64,000 nucleotides of DNA from Nematostella vectensis. Taxonomy: Eukaryota > Cnidaria > Anthozoa > Actiniaria > Edwardsiidae. Made by a program: the position numbers and the translations under genes. Under the pieces are notes generated by a model, which saw only the letters and a list, made by a program, of their open reading frames with translations, was not told the DNA's origin and made no database searches. This document shows, one piece after another, positions 11,041 through 22,741 of the stretch (the first letter of the stretch is position 1; the number at the start of each line of letters is the position of its first letter). Where the stretch lies: assembly GCF_932526225.1 (NCBI RefSeq), contig NC_064041.1, positions 1 through 64,000 on the forward strand, read 5' to 3'.

Positions 11041-11240
11041 CTATTATTCTCTAAATAGTACGGATGATAGCATTCTCCCTAAATAGTACGGATGGTACCA
11101 TTCTCTCTGAATAGTACGGAGGATACCATTCTCTCTTAATAGTACGGATGATAGCATTCTCTAAATAGTACGGATGATACCATTCTCTCTGAATAGTACG
11201 GATGATACCATTCTCTCTTAATAGTACGGATGATACCATT
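11041..11240. repeat. 28-bp satellite, block 1
   Basis: About seven copies of the unit containing gaatagtacggatgat and ccattctctct. The same unit fills 18121-18591 and 23780-24427, with no comparable sequence elsewhere in the window. It abuts helicase sequence on both sides. Confidence 0.9.
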
Positions 11241-11490
11241 TGACGTTGCTTTATCCAACATATGAAACTCCAGGAGTTTTTTTCTGATTTTCCTATATCT
11301 ACCCAGGCTTTAGACAATGTAAGACCTTGGCTCTTATGGATGGTTATTGGCCATGCAAACTTTAAAGGTGATTGCTGCCTTTCATGAATACCATCTGCCA
11401 TGTGGGCTGTCACTGTTTTTGGACATATGGGAACATATGAGTTTTGTGTGGCACTAATTGATGGACCTGTGTAGTTGACAAAGTGAAATA
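11241..11490 (-). pseudogene. Helitron helicase C-terminal piece
   Basis: The translation reads FVNYTGPSI, then MADGIHERQQSPLKFAWPIT, then IHKSQGLTLSKAWVDIGKSE. The HKSQGLTL box is the hallmark of PIF1-like helicases (motif V/VI region). The frame then runs straight into satellite sequence, so the true C-terminus is lost. Upstream homology stops at about 11490 and resumes at about 14728. Confidence 0.8.
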
Positions 11491-14400
11491 ATATATAGAT
11501 TTAGGCACTGCCTAAAGACGGAGCCAGCATTTGATACCTTTTTGTGTTGACTGATAGGGGTAATTTGGGGGGTTCTAGGTGTCTGTATAATGTATTTTTA
11601 ATGAGATTAAAAAAGTCATTTTTTACTGCTATGTCATTATGAATTGTACAGGCCAAAGGAATACTTTGGGTTCTCAGGTTCTCAATAGGCGTGCTATTAT
11701 TTGTAGACAAAACTCACTCTGAAATGTAGCCAAATCCGACATTAAACCTCCCCTGGAAATACTGCAAAGTCGAGGTCAGATTTTTAACAGAGAACTCCCC
11801 CCCCCCCCCCCGGAAATATAAGGTCCACTTTTTTTTTATTTCTCGCCCTCGGTATGGGTCTGTTGCATTGGCCCCTCCAAATGTATCGAGCAAGCAATCA
11901 TTTAATAATATTTAATATGCAGTATGAAAGTTAACAAATACTAAACCTTGGTGTGAAAAAGGCTGTCAAAGTTTAGGTGTCTTAGTTGACGGGAATGATT
12001 TTCAAGAGTCTAATGGTCAATTCTTATTTTCCCTCTTAATTAACTCTACTATCTATATTTTGTTTTTTATCAAAATAGCACTCTAACAAGCTTTGACCTT
12101 GTGAAGAATATATCAAGGATGTTACAGTATTCCAAAGAATTAGATGCAATACTGTAGTTTTCACGTACTGCAACTGATTATTCTGAAGAATGTGTTGAAA
12201 TTAAACTCCACAAATATAACTCCTGACATGCATTACATATTGGTGCACCCACCCTTTGGCCTTATTTTTAGAAACTTTGGATCCACTCATACAGGCTACT
12301 CAAAAATAAATGCAATGGAGGCAAATCCTAAATTACTGAAAGTTTCTAATTTCAAACCAAACCATGTTCATTGATCTATGTTCGGGGCAGAGAGGAATAA
12401 ATATGCAAATAAACAAAAAGTCAATGGGGAGCGGAGAAAAGGGAGAAATGTGACTCTATTTGAAAAAATGTTACTCTATTCTAAAACATTTATAACAATA
12501 ATGCAATAATAACTTGACTGAGCACTTTCCTCGTATTTTTCCCTTTCCCTATTACCTTTAGGATTGATATAAAACTGTTTTTTAACAAATTTATTATTGA
12601 AAAAGCACAAGTTTGTTGTTATCTTTATATAATTTAAGTACTTTTGATCTAATAAAAACCTCTTCCCTTTATAGAAGTATAGAACTTGTATCAAAGTTAT
12701 ATTCTGACCAGCTTTGCCCTTGCAAAGAAACAAATAATGAATGAAACAGCATTCCAAAGATATAATGATACAGTTATACATTTCAGGTGCCATATGGAAG
12801 TTTTGTCTATCATCTACTGGTAATACTCCATCACCAAGGATATTATATTACAGTCATGCATTACATATTGGTGCACCCACCCTTTAGCATGGAGGCCTGC
12901 TGTTTTAAAAAAAAACCTGGATCCACACATACTAATGCTACTCCAAAATTAAATGCAATGGAGAAGAACAAATTTACTTGGGAAGCAAATTCTAAAAAAA
13001 ATCCTTGATATTACTGAAAGTAGTGCTAAATGAAAATGTCTTATTTCAAAGCTAACATATTTTAATTTATTTATTTTGCAGAGGGGAAACAGCAAATAAT
13101 ATCAATTGCATACAAAAATAGTCAGCAGAGAAAAAAAAAGAAGAAATGGGAGTATATCTTTGATAAAAAAAATTAACAATAATGCAATAACACTCTCCTA
13201 ACATTTCCCCTTTCCTCATTATCTTTAGGTTGATAGATAAATGTTTTCTTTACAGACTTATCATTGAGAGCAAGTATCTTACTCTAAAAAACCTATTACA
13301 CTTATACTGTGATATAAAAGTAAGAAATCCCCTACTATATTATCTTAATATTTGCCTATTATTATGCCTTTCAGCCTTTAGAATCAATCATGGCCTTTAG
13401 GTAGTCCTTGGTTGGTTTTACCTAAATAAAAGTGAAAACAATTATTTTTTTTTCTTTCAAAAACAGTATTTTCATCATGCCATTTATAACCTTACGAATT
13501 TGCCACAATATTTGAATAAAAATAAATAAACACATTAGAAAGTATGCAAGATGCAGACAATATAAAAGCAAAAACAATATAGGTAAGGGTTGCATTTTTT
13601 TTTTTCGAAGAGAAAATTCTTTTGTAATTGTAAAGTTAAAGTAGTTATGATAATGTTGAAAAAATGTTGCTGTATCTTTGAAAAGACTAACAACACAGAA
13701 TATAAAGACAAGAAAGGTCTTTAGCAATATATGACAGGATAATATTTGTCAGCCTTTATTAAATATCTAAACGCAGTCAATAAAGTATAGAGAGAACGAA
13801 GAATATCAAAGGATGTGTTATGCTCATGTTTGATTAGACCACGGATTCTCAAAGCAAAGTCTAGAAACAAATATATAAATCCAACAAGCTAAGTGGCATT
13901 GATACAGTAACTAGACTACTACGTATTTCTGTCGTTAAATTCTTACTTAACGTGAGGAATATACGCCTGAATTTATAGAACTTGTAAGTATTTACGTATT
14001 AACATCAAAACAAGGATATAATATGACTTTGATATGGCATCTTGACGTCAAACTAAACTGGTACGGTGTTTTAGTCTGAGCGATTGGTTATGGAAAAAAA
14101 ACGAACAAACGAGCATTATAAAGCACAACAATAAAAGAAAAATAACTTTCATATTCTCAATACAAACCGTCGTCTAAAACTCACCTTGGCAGTCTTTTTT
14201 TTTTTTTCGCTTTCTGTTGTGGTTGTGTTGTTCGCTTTTGTTGTAAACTGTGAAGTTTTCGAATTTCTGCTAGCAAGGAACTCGTCTACACAAGCGAATG
14301 ATTTTTATAGCTGAAAACAGACATCAAGGCCCTTTCTTCTCAGGATCTCCTTACATAAATATAGACGTGAATGAATATACAATGGTAGTGTAGATCCTCC

Positions 14401-14727
14401 ATAGTCCTCCTCTATAGTCCTCTTTTTAGCTGTTGCGACGGGCGGGATTCACGAACACTCGGGTAGATTTTACTATCGACTCGTACTTCAGACAAAACGG
14501 TTCCTAAAAGACTTCAGTCCATTTGAATCCGCATATTTTCTCATTAAATACTGCCTTTTTTTCTGTGAACATACGAGTTTTGAACTAAAACTCATAAAAG
14601 CGTAAGACCGAGAGGGGCCTGAGAGTTGCGCGGCAGGATTACCGGCTGGCTGGCTGATTTGTGACACCACAGGGTAACCGCGCGATGACCACAAAACCAA
14701 GTCGCATAGCTTACCATATTTCTATAC
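11491..14727. other. About 3.2-kb insertion inside the Helitron helicase
   Basis: Helicase sequence breaks between the VDIIYKTGRQPCDLPIAVI part and the FVNYTGPSI part, so this stretch is foreign to the helicase. It is AT-rich with no firm gene. Two diverged copies of a block of about 300 bp lie at about 12150-12420 and 12770-13010 and share gcattacatattggtgcacc. The right edge has a GC-rich hairpin (gcgcgcggcctgcggccgcg, about 14735-14760). The left edge contains gacggagccagc, partly complementary to the right one. The element type is not identified. Confidence 0.45.
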
Positions 14728-15800
14728 CTATGGAGCTCCGCGCGCGGCCTGCGGCCGCGCTGGCTCCGCTATGACTGCAATAGGCAAGTCACATGGCTGG
14801 CGACCTGTCTTATAGATTATATCTATAATGGTTCCTGTTGCTCCATTACAAAGACCAACACTTGACCATAACTTCATTGTTAGCATGACTTTGGCTCCCC
14901 TTGCTAAAAATACCAAGGACTCTAGACCAGACATTTCATCAGAACTCACTTTCTTAGCCAATGCAGAAGAATGACGGGCATTAGTGGAAGCAACAGGCTG
15001 TGCCAGTTTAGTAAGCTGGTCATGATTGTAATTTGCAACCTCTTCATTACTGAGGAATAAATCTTATTGCATCATTAAACAGGTCCAAAGTTGACACCTT
15101 AGCAGGCTGTCGTGTAAGTTAAAGGTTCCAGTCATCCATGGTTGATTCACCTCTGCGTAGCCTTAAAAGCAGATCTCTAAAACGCTCTTGTCCAGGGTCA
15201 GTGCCCTGGACACGTTGGTGACAGGTAATATGGTTGCTTTATTGAACATTCTAAAGGAAAATATCCCTGTTCTAATGCCTCCAAATGGTTGGTAATAGCA
15301 TCCAGTTGCTTGTTTACAACATTTATCTATCCAACAAAATGTCACTTGGCCTAACGTTGAATACTCATCAATGACAATATACTCTATGCCCCTAAGGCTG
15401 TCTGTAGTCTGTATAAGGTTTGCCCTGTGAGATCTATATTGCCTCTTGGTCCAACAGGCAGCTTTTAAAGGGAATGAATTGTATAGTCCCCTGTATATTA
15501 AATTATTCCTTGCCAGTAGTTGCAGTTACAGCACACTTGCTTTTCAAAAGCCCATGAATTGCATTGATAAGATAGCTCTTTTCAGTGCCTGCCAGTGAGT
15601 ATTATTCACACTCTCTTCCCTTTTGGTTTTGACCCATTTGTTGATCTGCATAGTTTGCTCTGTCCTGCTGCCAGTCATATTTAGGACTGATTCAAGAGGA
15701 ATTCTCAAAAGGGCTATGAAGATCAGATAGGATCCTCCACTCCTCACGGTTTCTCATGGAGTCTGATTTAACAGGTTCCTCATCTGCTGCATCTTCCTGA
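14728..15800 (-). pseudogene. Helitron helicase N-terminal and middle part
   Basis: Pieces on the minus strand, in order: QKWQEFLETPYAKANVPDWF (about 15.85 kb), AGTEKSYLINAIHGLLKS (Walker A with GTGKS changed to GTEKS), EYIVIDEYSTL (Walker B-like), WIDKCCKQATGCYYQPFGG, then YNHDQLTKLAQPVAST, then LARGAKVMLTMKLWSSVGLC and NGATGTIIDI. The altered Walker A, frame changes and stops show it is dead. Confidence 0.75.
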
Positions 15801-16149
15801 CTTTTTATAACTTCTTATAGTTTATCAAACCAATCTGGTACATTGGCTTTTGCATATGGAGTTTCAAGAAACTCTTGCCATTTCTGAATGAGATTTTCAT
15901 CTGATAGTTCAACATTATCCCAGGCATCATCTTGGGTCAATCTCCAAGGCTTATATCTAATCAACTAATATTTACAGTCAGTGGGAAATTAGGTCCCTTT
16001 GGGTTAGACGAGTAGGTGGGAGAAATTCTTCGTACAACATTACTTGCTTGTTTAGTAAGCTTCTTATCTACAACTTCCCGAAATTGGCTTCAATAGCTCA
16101 GGGTCAGTAGGCAGCTCTTACAAGCTGCAATTTGATTGGGCAAATTAAC

Positions 16150-16790
16150 AATATCCGCACCTCGACACAAAGAACGAGAAGAATAGAGACAAAAGAACTC
16201 CTTTGTAGAAGAAAGATAATAAGAGACAAAGCAGCTGCGACTTACTCATAGCTCAGCCCGAATCCCGAGGGACTTTTGCACGCATGTTCTATACTGTGTA
16301 GCGGCTGTAAAGATATTATGGGCTCGTTAACATGGGGGAGACAAGGACGATTCATGAATGGCCCGGAGAAACCGGCGCGTAATTCGAATTCAACTCAAAT
16401 CTTGGTCAAATTTTTGCGAGAATCAGCTCCTCTTGATTACATTAGATTTCATATGCTACTTTAAGTTTCTAAATATGTTTTATTTTCGCCTTTTAAATTC
16501 AAATCCGAAGTAAAGATGGCCGGTGGTAACGGAACTCGAAGCGGGAAAAATAAATTTCTTATTGGTTTTATTGGTCAAATTTTTGCGAGAATCAGCTCCT
16601 CTTGATTACATTAGATTTCATATGCTACTTTAAGTTTCTAAATATGTTTTATTTTCGCCTTTTGAATTCAAATCCGAAGTAAAGATGGCCGGTGGTAACG
16701 GAACTCGAAGCGGGAAAAATAAATTTCTTCGATTTGCTTATATATCGTACAATTCAAAGGTGTCAATTGTGGACGGTCCTTACCCTTTTA
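16150..16790. repeat. Insertion with a 169-bp tandem duplication in the Helitron
   Basis: The block starting tggtcaaatttttgcgagaa occurs at 16403 and again at 16572 with near identity through gaactcgaagcgggaaaaat. The surrounding about 640 bp interrupts the Helitron N-terminal coding order. The duplication is recent because the copies differ by very few bases. Confidence 0.7.
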
Positions 16791-17030
16791 TAGCGCGGTT
16801 TCGTGTTTAATGCATATACCACTTTGCTGAAGAGTTCTCCTTCTCTGGATCATATCAAAAGCCCAGTAAGAGAATCTAGGGTGGCTAGCAAAGCGATAAC
16901 ACCAGTTGTTATTTGTTTTCTCAGCAAACTTCAGTAAATGCTTAACAGCATCATGTAATGAGACATCCCTTACTACTGAGAGATTAGTAGGGTCACCTCT
17001 CCCATCTGGAAATAAGGGGGGGAATGCCAT
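16788..17030 (-). pseudogene. Helitron N-terminal (helicase-like) domain fragment
   Basis: The translation reads MAFPPLFPDGRGDPTNLSVV, then DAVKHLLKFAEK, then YRFASHPRFSYWAFDMIQRR. These are the standard motifs at the start of the Helitron-like N-terminal domain, just before the Rep region. It is cut by the 16150-16790 insertion. Confidence 0.8.
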
Positions 17031-17149
17031 GTTTGAAGATAGGGTGTATTATATTCATTCAGTGGAGCATCTTCAACATGAGATGGCCAGTTCATGGGCT
17101 GGTGTGCTGAAAGTTGATTTTTTATTGCGTCAAATTCTTGTTGCTGCTG

Positions 17150-17347
17150 TTAGCCCACTGGCAGGAAACTACTCATTTCTGAGGATTTATCATACACAAT
17201 ATTAGCCTCTGAATTTTTACCCACAGGACCTAAATCTGGTTCACCCACTTCATCTATTGAAATTTCATCATCAGACTGAACAGTCAGAAGAGTAGAGGGA
17301 ATGCCATCATCGGGCATATTGTTTAAAGCAACATCATCTATTGACAC
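17150..17347 (-). pseudogene. Helitron acidic linker fragment
   Basis: An acidic frame (VQSDDEISIDEVGEPDLGPV) between the OTU-like and N-terminal domain pieces, in the right orientation to be the linker of the same protein. No domain is recognised. Confidence 0.4.
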
Positions 17348-17490
17348 AGCAACGTGTTTTTCAAGCTCTCAAACTTAGAGTTTTTAACAGTGTCTTTACA
17401 TACAGCAGAAACATAATGTAAATCATTTATATATCCTAAAAAGCCTGCGGTTTTTTCTGTGTGGAGTACCCACTATACTGTTGGGGGTTA

Positions 17491-17769
17491 TTACCTTGGT
17501 GGTGATCGCTCAATCGAGTTAGTTATATGGATGATACAATTAAATGCATTACATACTGCTTGTATGATAATATTATCACACCATGTTCCTGGACAAGACA
17601 TACTTTCAATGTAACTTTGCCAACTGCTACCTGCAAAGCTCTCTATATAGAGCTCAGGATGATTGTTTAGGTGATTTATTCCAGCCATACGAATTTCAGA
17701 GTGTAGTTCAGCATTGTTAAAGATGTGTGAAGTAAAGCTTTTAAAAAAAGATCTCCCTCTCCTCCACAA
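17491..17769 (-). pseudogene. OTU-like cysteine protease domain fragment of the Helitron
   Basis: The reading EIRMAGINHLNNHPELYIES, then YIESMSCPGTWCDNIIIQAV and NAFNCIIHI, matches the middle and C-terminal part of OTU domains found in animal Helitron proteins (the GTWCDNIIIQA segment is typical). The catalytic cysteine block would lie further upstream on the minus strand, where I see no intact frame. Confidence 0.7.
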
Positions 17770-18120
17770 TAATGTGGTACTAAGCCAATCAAAGCCAGTT
17801 TGCGAGCTAATATGTCCATGGGTAAACTAATTTGTTTACTTATATTACCATTATCCGTACCTGCATTATTACACCATTACCATTATCCATAATTGCATTA
17901 TCTTATTTCTAGGAAATCTGGACGGAGCACGGCTCCTCTTTTGACAATATATAAAATTTCTAATATTTTTTCCTCTATGAAATGTTTGCCTATCGTTTAT
18001 CTGACTTATCATGGCTTTCGAAGTAGTGTCATTACTACTGCAGCTTTCAGCATTAAGTACACATACAGTCAAACGTTCATTCATCCCCAACAGTGGGGAA
18101 TGACTTGTGTTTTGACCCAT

Positions 18121-18591
18121 TCTATCTGAATAGTACGAATTATATCATTCTCTCTGAATAGTACGGATGATATCATACTCTCTGAATAGTACGAATGATA
18201 GCATTTCACTCAGAATAGTACGGATGATATCATTCTCTCTGAATAGTACAGAGCATTCTCTGAATAGTACGGATGATAGCATTCTCTCTAAATAGTACGG
18301 ATGATAGCATTCTCTAAATAGTACGGATGATAGCATTCTCTGAATAGTACGGATGATACCATTCTCTCTGAATAGTACGGATGATACCATTCTCTCTGAA
18401 TAGTTGTACGGATGATAGCATTCTCTCTGAATAGTAGTACGGATGATAGCATTTCACTCTGAATAGTAGTACGGATGATAGCATTCTCTAAATAGTACGG
18501 ATGATAGCATTCTCTGAATAGTAAGGATGATAGCATTCTCTGAATAGTACGGATGATACCGTTCTCTCTGAATAGTACGTATGATACCATT
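18121..18591. repeat. 28-bp satellite, block 2
   Basis: About seventeen copies of the gaatagtacggatgat unit, including some with an extra tag triplet and some shortened ones. It is directly interrupted by the Harbinger element at 18592 and continues at 23780 in the same phase. Confidence 0.95.
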
Positions 18592-19383
18592 AGAGACCTT
18601 ACGCAACTCAAAACGGCGACGGCAAACGACGTTGGGTGACGTTATGACGTCATCTTTTAGACCAAAAGTGACGCGTCTTCCGGTTTATTTTGCCGTCTTG
18701 TTGTCGTCGAGTACGTGAAACGCCGGGGTTTGCCGTTTCAGCCAAAACGTGAGTACTTTTTATTGCTTTTAACTTTATCTATTGGTTATTCTTCTGCCAG
18801 ATAACTTTTGAATTATGCAAAAAGTATATGGGAATGGAATTGGGTAGTTGAAATGACTTGGTTCCCATTTATTTTTGCGAAATCATTTGCTTTTATCGTA
18901 GCGTATTTTTGTTGTCAACTTGTCAAAACATAGCCAAGCAAATCATTGCAGAGAAATATGTTTGAACGCCTCCACATTTGTTCCGAGGAATATATTCAAG
19001 GGTTTTTTTTTTCGTTCAGGAAGTAGCACACAAACAAATGCAAACATGGATTTTTTTGATAATTTCATCAGTTCAGCGATAGCATTATAAACTCTTGTCT
19101 AAGTTATTTAACACATTTAGGACGACAAATGACAAACTTTTTTTTATTTACAGATGGCAATGAAGTGGAATGCGATTCACGACGAATCGATGCTCATGGA
19201 AGTTATGGTCCATTAGCCATGGGTTCATAAATTTTGATCAACAGAGCGGGGAAAGGTGTCGGAGGGTGTGGCAGAGGCACTTAATGTCATCCCACAATTC
19301 TCATCGAATGGCTGCAAACTGAAGGGGCGTTCTGTCCGAGAGCGGTACAGTCTTCTTGAAAAAAAATACAAAAAAAAGATTCT

Positions 19384-19769
19384 TTATTTTATTTCACCAG
19401 TTTTACTGGTGCGGAAGGCACAACAGAGCTAGGCTCTAAATCAAGTACCCCCTTGAGTGTATTGTTAGTAAGCATTGTAAGCACTGTCACTGGGGGTGGT
19501 CACTGCCAGAGGGTTTATTGCGTCCCCAGTGGTTCTTTTACGTCCCTTCGGTTCAGGTTAATGTAGTGCAGCTTGAAGAGACGGGACCTCCGGTTTAGTG
19601 TCCTTATCCGAGAAGACTGGAAACACGGGAGAATAACTTCAACTCACTTGTGACACAAATTCGAACCAAGGCAGGAACCCGGAAAAATCCCCAGTTTGAG
19701 CCAGGATTCGAACCTTGGCCACAGCGGTGAGAGGCCGACGCGCTAACACACTTGGCCACCCGTGCTTCC
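19384..19769 (-). mobile_element. tRNA-derived SINE
   Basis: The minus-strand head (19769 to about 19698) has an A-box-like tggccaagtgtgttagcgcg and a perfect B box ggttcgaatcc (19704-19714). A body of about 300 bp follows and ends in an A-rich tail next to the run of A at about 19360-19380. It splits the Myb-like coding sequence. It is a SINE head and not a functional tRNA gene, since no complete cloverleaf closes. Target duplications are not clear. Confidence 0.75.
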
Positions 19770-20575
19770 TTTGGCAGAAGAGATGAAGGCAAGTGGGATT
19801 GATACGTCGGAGCTAACAAACTGCGAGCGTTTGTCAGAGGAGCTGGTGGAGCGCTTTGCTGAAGCAAAGTCAGAAGTGGAGGCAGCAAATGAAAAAAAGG
19901 ATTTGGATAGACAGAAGGGGGAGGAGATGCGGAACCGGGAGATGGAGAAGCTGGGGGAGACGAGCAAAAGGAAGGAAGATGATGGGCCAGTGGCAAAGAA
20001 CAGAAGAGGGAATGGGAGCGAAACCCTTGTATATTTAAGAGAAAAGGTAATAATGTATATCTTTGATCAAAAATAAAATATCTTTCGTCAAAAGTAAATC
20101 TGACCCCTCAAAAATTTAGGGAGGGGGTGCTCCCCCTTTCGAACGGTAATCCTCTCTTCCTGGGTAGGTGACCGCCCCTGCATGTTGCACACCCCACCCA
20201 ACAAGACGATAATGATGTTTCTCTGCCAAAATACTTCAAAACCCAGGGAGGCATTGACACACACAGTGAAAAAATTGTTAATTACTATTATGCTTCAGTA
20301 GTTGTGGATGTATATCATGGATGTTGTCTTGATGAATGAACATGAAGCTGTCTGTGTTGGAAGATTTTCATAATAAGGAATAAAAGTTGTGATTGTGGTA
20401 TTGTGTTTAAAGTTGAGAATTCTTATAAATTTCCTTTTTGCATGTAGTTTTAGATCACTCCCTATTATGGTAAAATATGTTTTACTATCAGGCGTAGGAA
20501 CAGTTTGAGTTAAAAAAAAGAAGAGCTTGAACTAAGAAAGCAAGGGCAGCTGCAGCACTCAAACAGCAGGAAGGA

Positions 20576-21346
20576 ATGCTACAGCACCTTCAGCAACAAA
20601 GCCGCCAACAGTTTGAGCTGCAACAGCAGGAAGGAATGCTACAGCACCTTCAGCAACAAAGCCGCCAACAGTTTGAGCTGCAACAGCAGGAAGGAATGCT
20701 ACAGCACCTTCAGCAACAAAGCCGCCAACAGTTTGACCTGCAACAGCAGGAAGGAATGCTAGAGCACCTTCAGCAACAAAGCCGCCAACAGTTTGAGCTG
20801 CAACAGCAGGAAGGAATGCTACAGCACCTTCAGCAACAAACCCGCCAACAGTTTGAGCTGCAACAGCAGGAAGGAATGCTACAGCACCTTCAGCAACAAA
20901 GCCGCCAACAGTTTGACCTGCAACAGCAGGAAGGAATGCTAGAGCACCTTCAGCAACAAAGCCACCAACAGTTTGAGCTGCAACAGCAGGAAGGACTGCT
21001 ACAGCACCTTCAGCAACAAAGCCGCCAACAGTTTGAGCTGCAACAGCAGGAAGGAATGCTACAGCACCTTCAGCAACAAAGCCGCCAACAGTTTGAGCTG
21101 CAACAGCAGGAAGGAATGCTACAGCACCTTCAGCAACAAAGCCGCCAACAGTTTGAGCTGCAACAGCAGGAAGGAATGCTACAGCACCTTCAGCAACAAA
21201 GCCGCCAACAGTTTGAGCTGCAACAGCAGGAAGGAATGCTACAGCACCTTCAGCAACAAAGCCGCCAACAGTTTGAGCTGCAACAGCAGGAAGGAATGCT
21301 AGAGCACCTTCAGCAACAAAGCCGCCAACAGTTTGAGCTGCAACAG
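20576..21346. repeat. 60-bp coding minisatellite, about 13 copies
   Basis: Exact 60-bp register over the whole block (each sequence line repeats gcaacagcaggaaggaatgc). A few fixed differences recur, which indicates growth by unequal exchange of multi-unit blocks. Confidence 0.95.
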
Positions 21347-21502
21347 CAGCAATGGCAACAGCAACAACGGCAGTGGCAGCAACAGCTACAGCAATCCCAG
21401 CTGGAGCAGCGACTGCAAGAGATGCAGTTACAGCAGCAAATGCAAATTGCACAAACAAAGCTCTTGATGTCCCTAATAGAAAAAATAAACAAGGAGCAGT
21501 AA
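20576..21502 (+). CDS. Glutamine-rich 20-residue repeat ORF (C-terminus of the Harbinger Myb-like protein)
   Basis: A 308-codon open frame of about thirteen copies of a 60-bp unit encoding QHLQQQSRQQFELQQQEGML (first L varies), followed by a unique Q-rich end, LQQQMQIAQTKLLMSLIEKI. A C-terminal QMxxxQxxLLxxLIEKI segment is common in Harbinger accessory proteins, so the repeats are likely an expansion inside that protein. Unit copies are nearly identical and periodic changes (gag/gac, cag/gag) mark blocks of duplicated pairs. The frame upstream is closed by a stop, so translation as drawn would need the internal ATG. A minus-strand frame and a second plus frame are also open because the unit is a multiple of three. 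Confidence 0.6.
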   Translation: MLQHLQQQSRQQFELQQQEGMLQHLQQQSRQQFELQQQEGMLQHLQQQSRQQFDLQQQEGMLEHLQQQSRQQFELQQQEGMLQHLQQQTRQQFELQQQEGMLQHLQQQSRQQFDLQQQEGMLEHLQQQSHQQFELQQQEGLLQHLQQQSRQQFELQQQEGMLQHLQQQSRQQFELQQQEGMLQHLQQQSRQQFELQQQEGMLQHLQQQSRQQFELQQQEGMLQHLQQQSRQQFELQQQEGMLEHLQQQSRQQFELQQQQWQQQQRQWQQQLQQSQLEQRLQEMQLQQQMQIAQTKLLMSLIEKINKEQ

Positions 21503-22741
21503 ATTCAATGCTTTTCTGCCCATTTAATTTCAGAGTAATTATAAAAAGCCTTGAATTTACTGTTCCTTGTCCATAGACAAGGCCTCAAGTCTCTGTCTAT
21601 GCCCTTTTAATTTTCGATTAATTGCAGAGACTTTTCCATCTTTTTTATTATTTAACTTATATTTACTGAAGTATGAATCACTTGACCACAATGATAATTA
21701 ATCTACTCAAAAATGAACTTCGTGTGCATTTTGTATCCAAACATGCATGTAGAAAATGTATTAAATCTTTGAATGCTGAGTTTTGTACTTGAGCAATTTT
21801 AAAATAAAAATGACATTTATTAGACAAATGCAGTGTTTTCACCTCAAAGCTTTTAATCACATACATGAAGTATAGAAAAAATAAGGAGATAATAATAAAA
21901 GCAATGTTTACACTCGTTATATTTTCCAAAATTCTTTGAGTCTGGATCCCAAGAACATTTTAAAAATAAATATCCTAAAGCCCCCCGAAAAAAAAAACAA
22001 TTAACATATTATCCATTTCTGTCACAGTACAACCGACAATTGCAATCATAGCAGCTGTGTATAATTACTGTCCTTTTTTAAAGTGTTCTAGTCTCAAATA
22101 ATTAACAGATACTCCACTAGCATACCCAAGTAAAAACAACAACAAATGTTTCCCATCCCCATCTGTGTCATTTTTGGGGGGACGCGGATTACACTCAATG
22201 TTTCTGACATTGAAGAAACATTGTGTTTATGATTATTTGCAGTCAGTCAAAAAGGCTCAAGCCTTGGTTATGACAAAGATAAAAATAAGAAATAAAATAA
22301 AAAGGAATGTGAAACATTCCAACACTATTATGATTTATAGTTGGCTGAAACTTTTTATATTGCAATCAATATTACCTGAAACCTTAAAACTTTTAAAAAC
22401 AGGTGATACCATTGTGAGCTTCCCAACTCTTAATTTTCAATTATGACTACTGGTAATGTTACTAAGAAAAGTGGTCATATAACTCATGGGCTTATTATGA
22501 CTATCATAATAAACAAGTTGTGATGAGAAATCTTTTGAAAGTCATATAGCCCTAATCTAGAATGATCATTTGAACAACATTTTGAAATAAAAAAAATAGG
22601 GGATTTGTTTAAATTAGTGAAACAACTAATATATACCCAAATGTCTCCTTTTTTCTCAACTTTTAAGCAAATTATGTAAAAAGCTCCTCCATGACAAAAA
22701 TACACTAAGAAAAATAGCTTAGCTAACAGGCCAAATTGCTT
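21503..22741. other. Non-coding interior of the Harbinger element
   Basis: AT-rich, with no recognisable frame. It separates the 3' end of the Q-rich gene from the 3' end of the transposase; these converge. A poly-C run at about 22749-22765 marks the end of transposase homology. Confidence 0.5.

Larger units (their letters stand above)
11241..18120 (-). mobile_element. Degenerate Helitron-like element
   Basis: Read on the minus strand the order is OTU protease-like domain (about 17.7 kb), Helitron N-terminal domain (about 17.0 kb), then PIF1-type helicase (15.6-14.7 kb and 11.49-11.25 kb). This matches RepHel proteins of animal Helitrons that carry an OTU domain. All parts have stops, frame slips or insertions. 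It is flanked on both sides by the 28-bp satellite, and its left end runs into the array in the middle of the helicase C-terminus. No canonical 5'-TC or CTRR-3' end was found. Confidence 0.7.
19154..21502 (+). pseudogene. Harbinger Myb/SANT-like DNA-binding protein gene, broken by a SINE
   Basis: A splice-acceptor-like tttatttacag precedes ATG at 19154. The first part (KWNAIHDESMLMEV, then ERGKVSEGVAEALN, then KGRSVRERYSLLEKK) is the Myb-like domain of the Harbinger accessory protein, with at least two stops. A SINE (about 19384-19769) interrupts it. The reading resumes at 19770 with LAEEMKASGIDTSELTNCER and the charged coiled-coil LGETSKRKEDDGPVAK, then GSETLVYLREK. The C-terminal part is the glutamine-rich repeat ORF at 20576-21502. 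Confidence 0.75.

Noticed and set aside
19698-19769. Functional tRNA gene
   Set aside because: A and B boxes are present but no complete cloverleaf or anticodon arm forms, and a SINE body follows.
20559-21458. Minus-strand 299-codon frame (AVAAQTVGGFVAEG repeats)
   Set aside because: Shadow of the plus-strand Q-rich repeat; it is open only because the unit is 60 bp and lacks stops on that strand.
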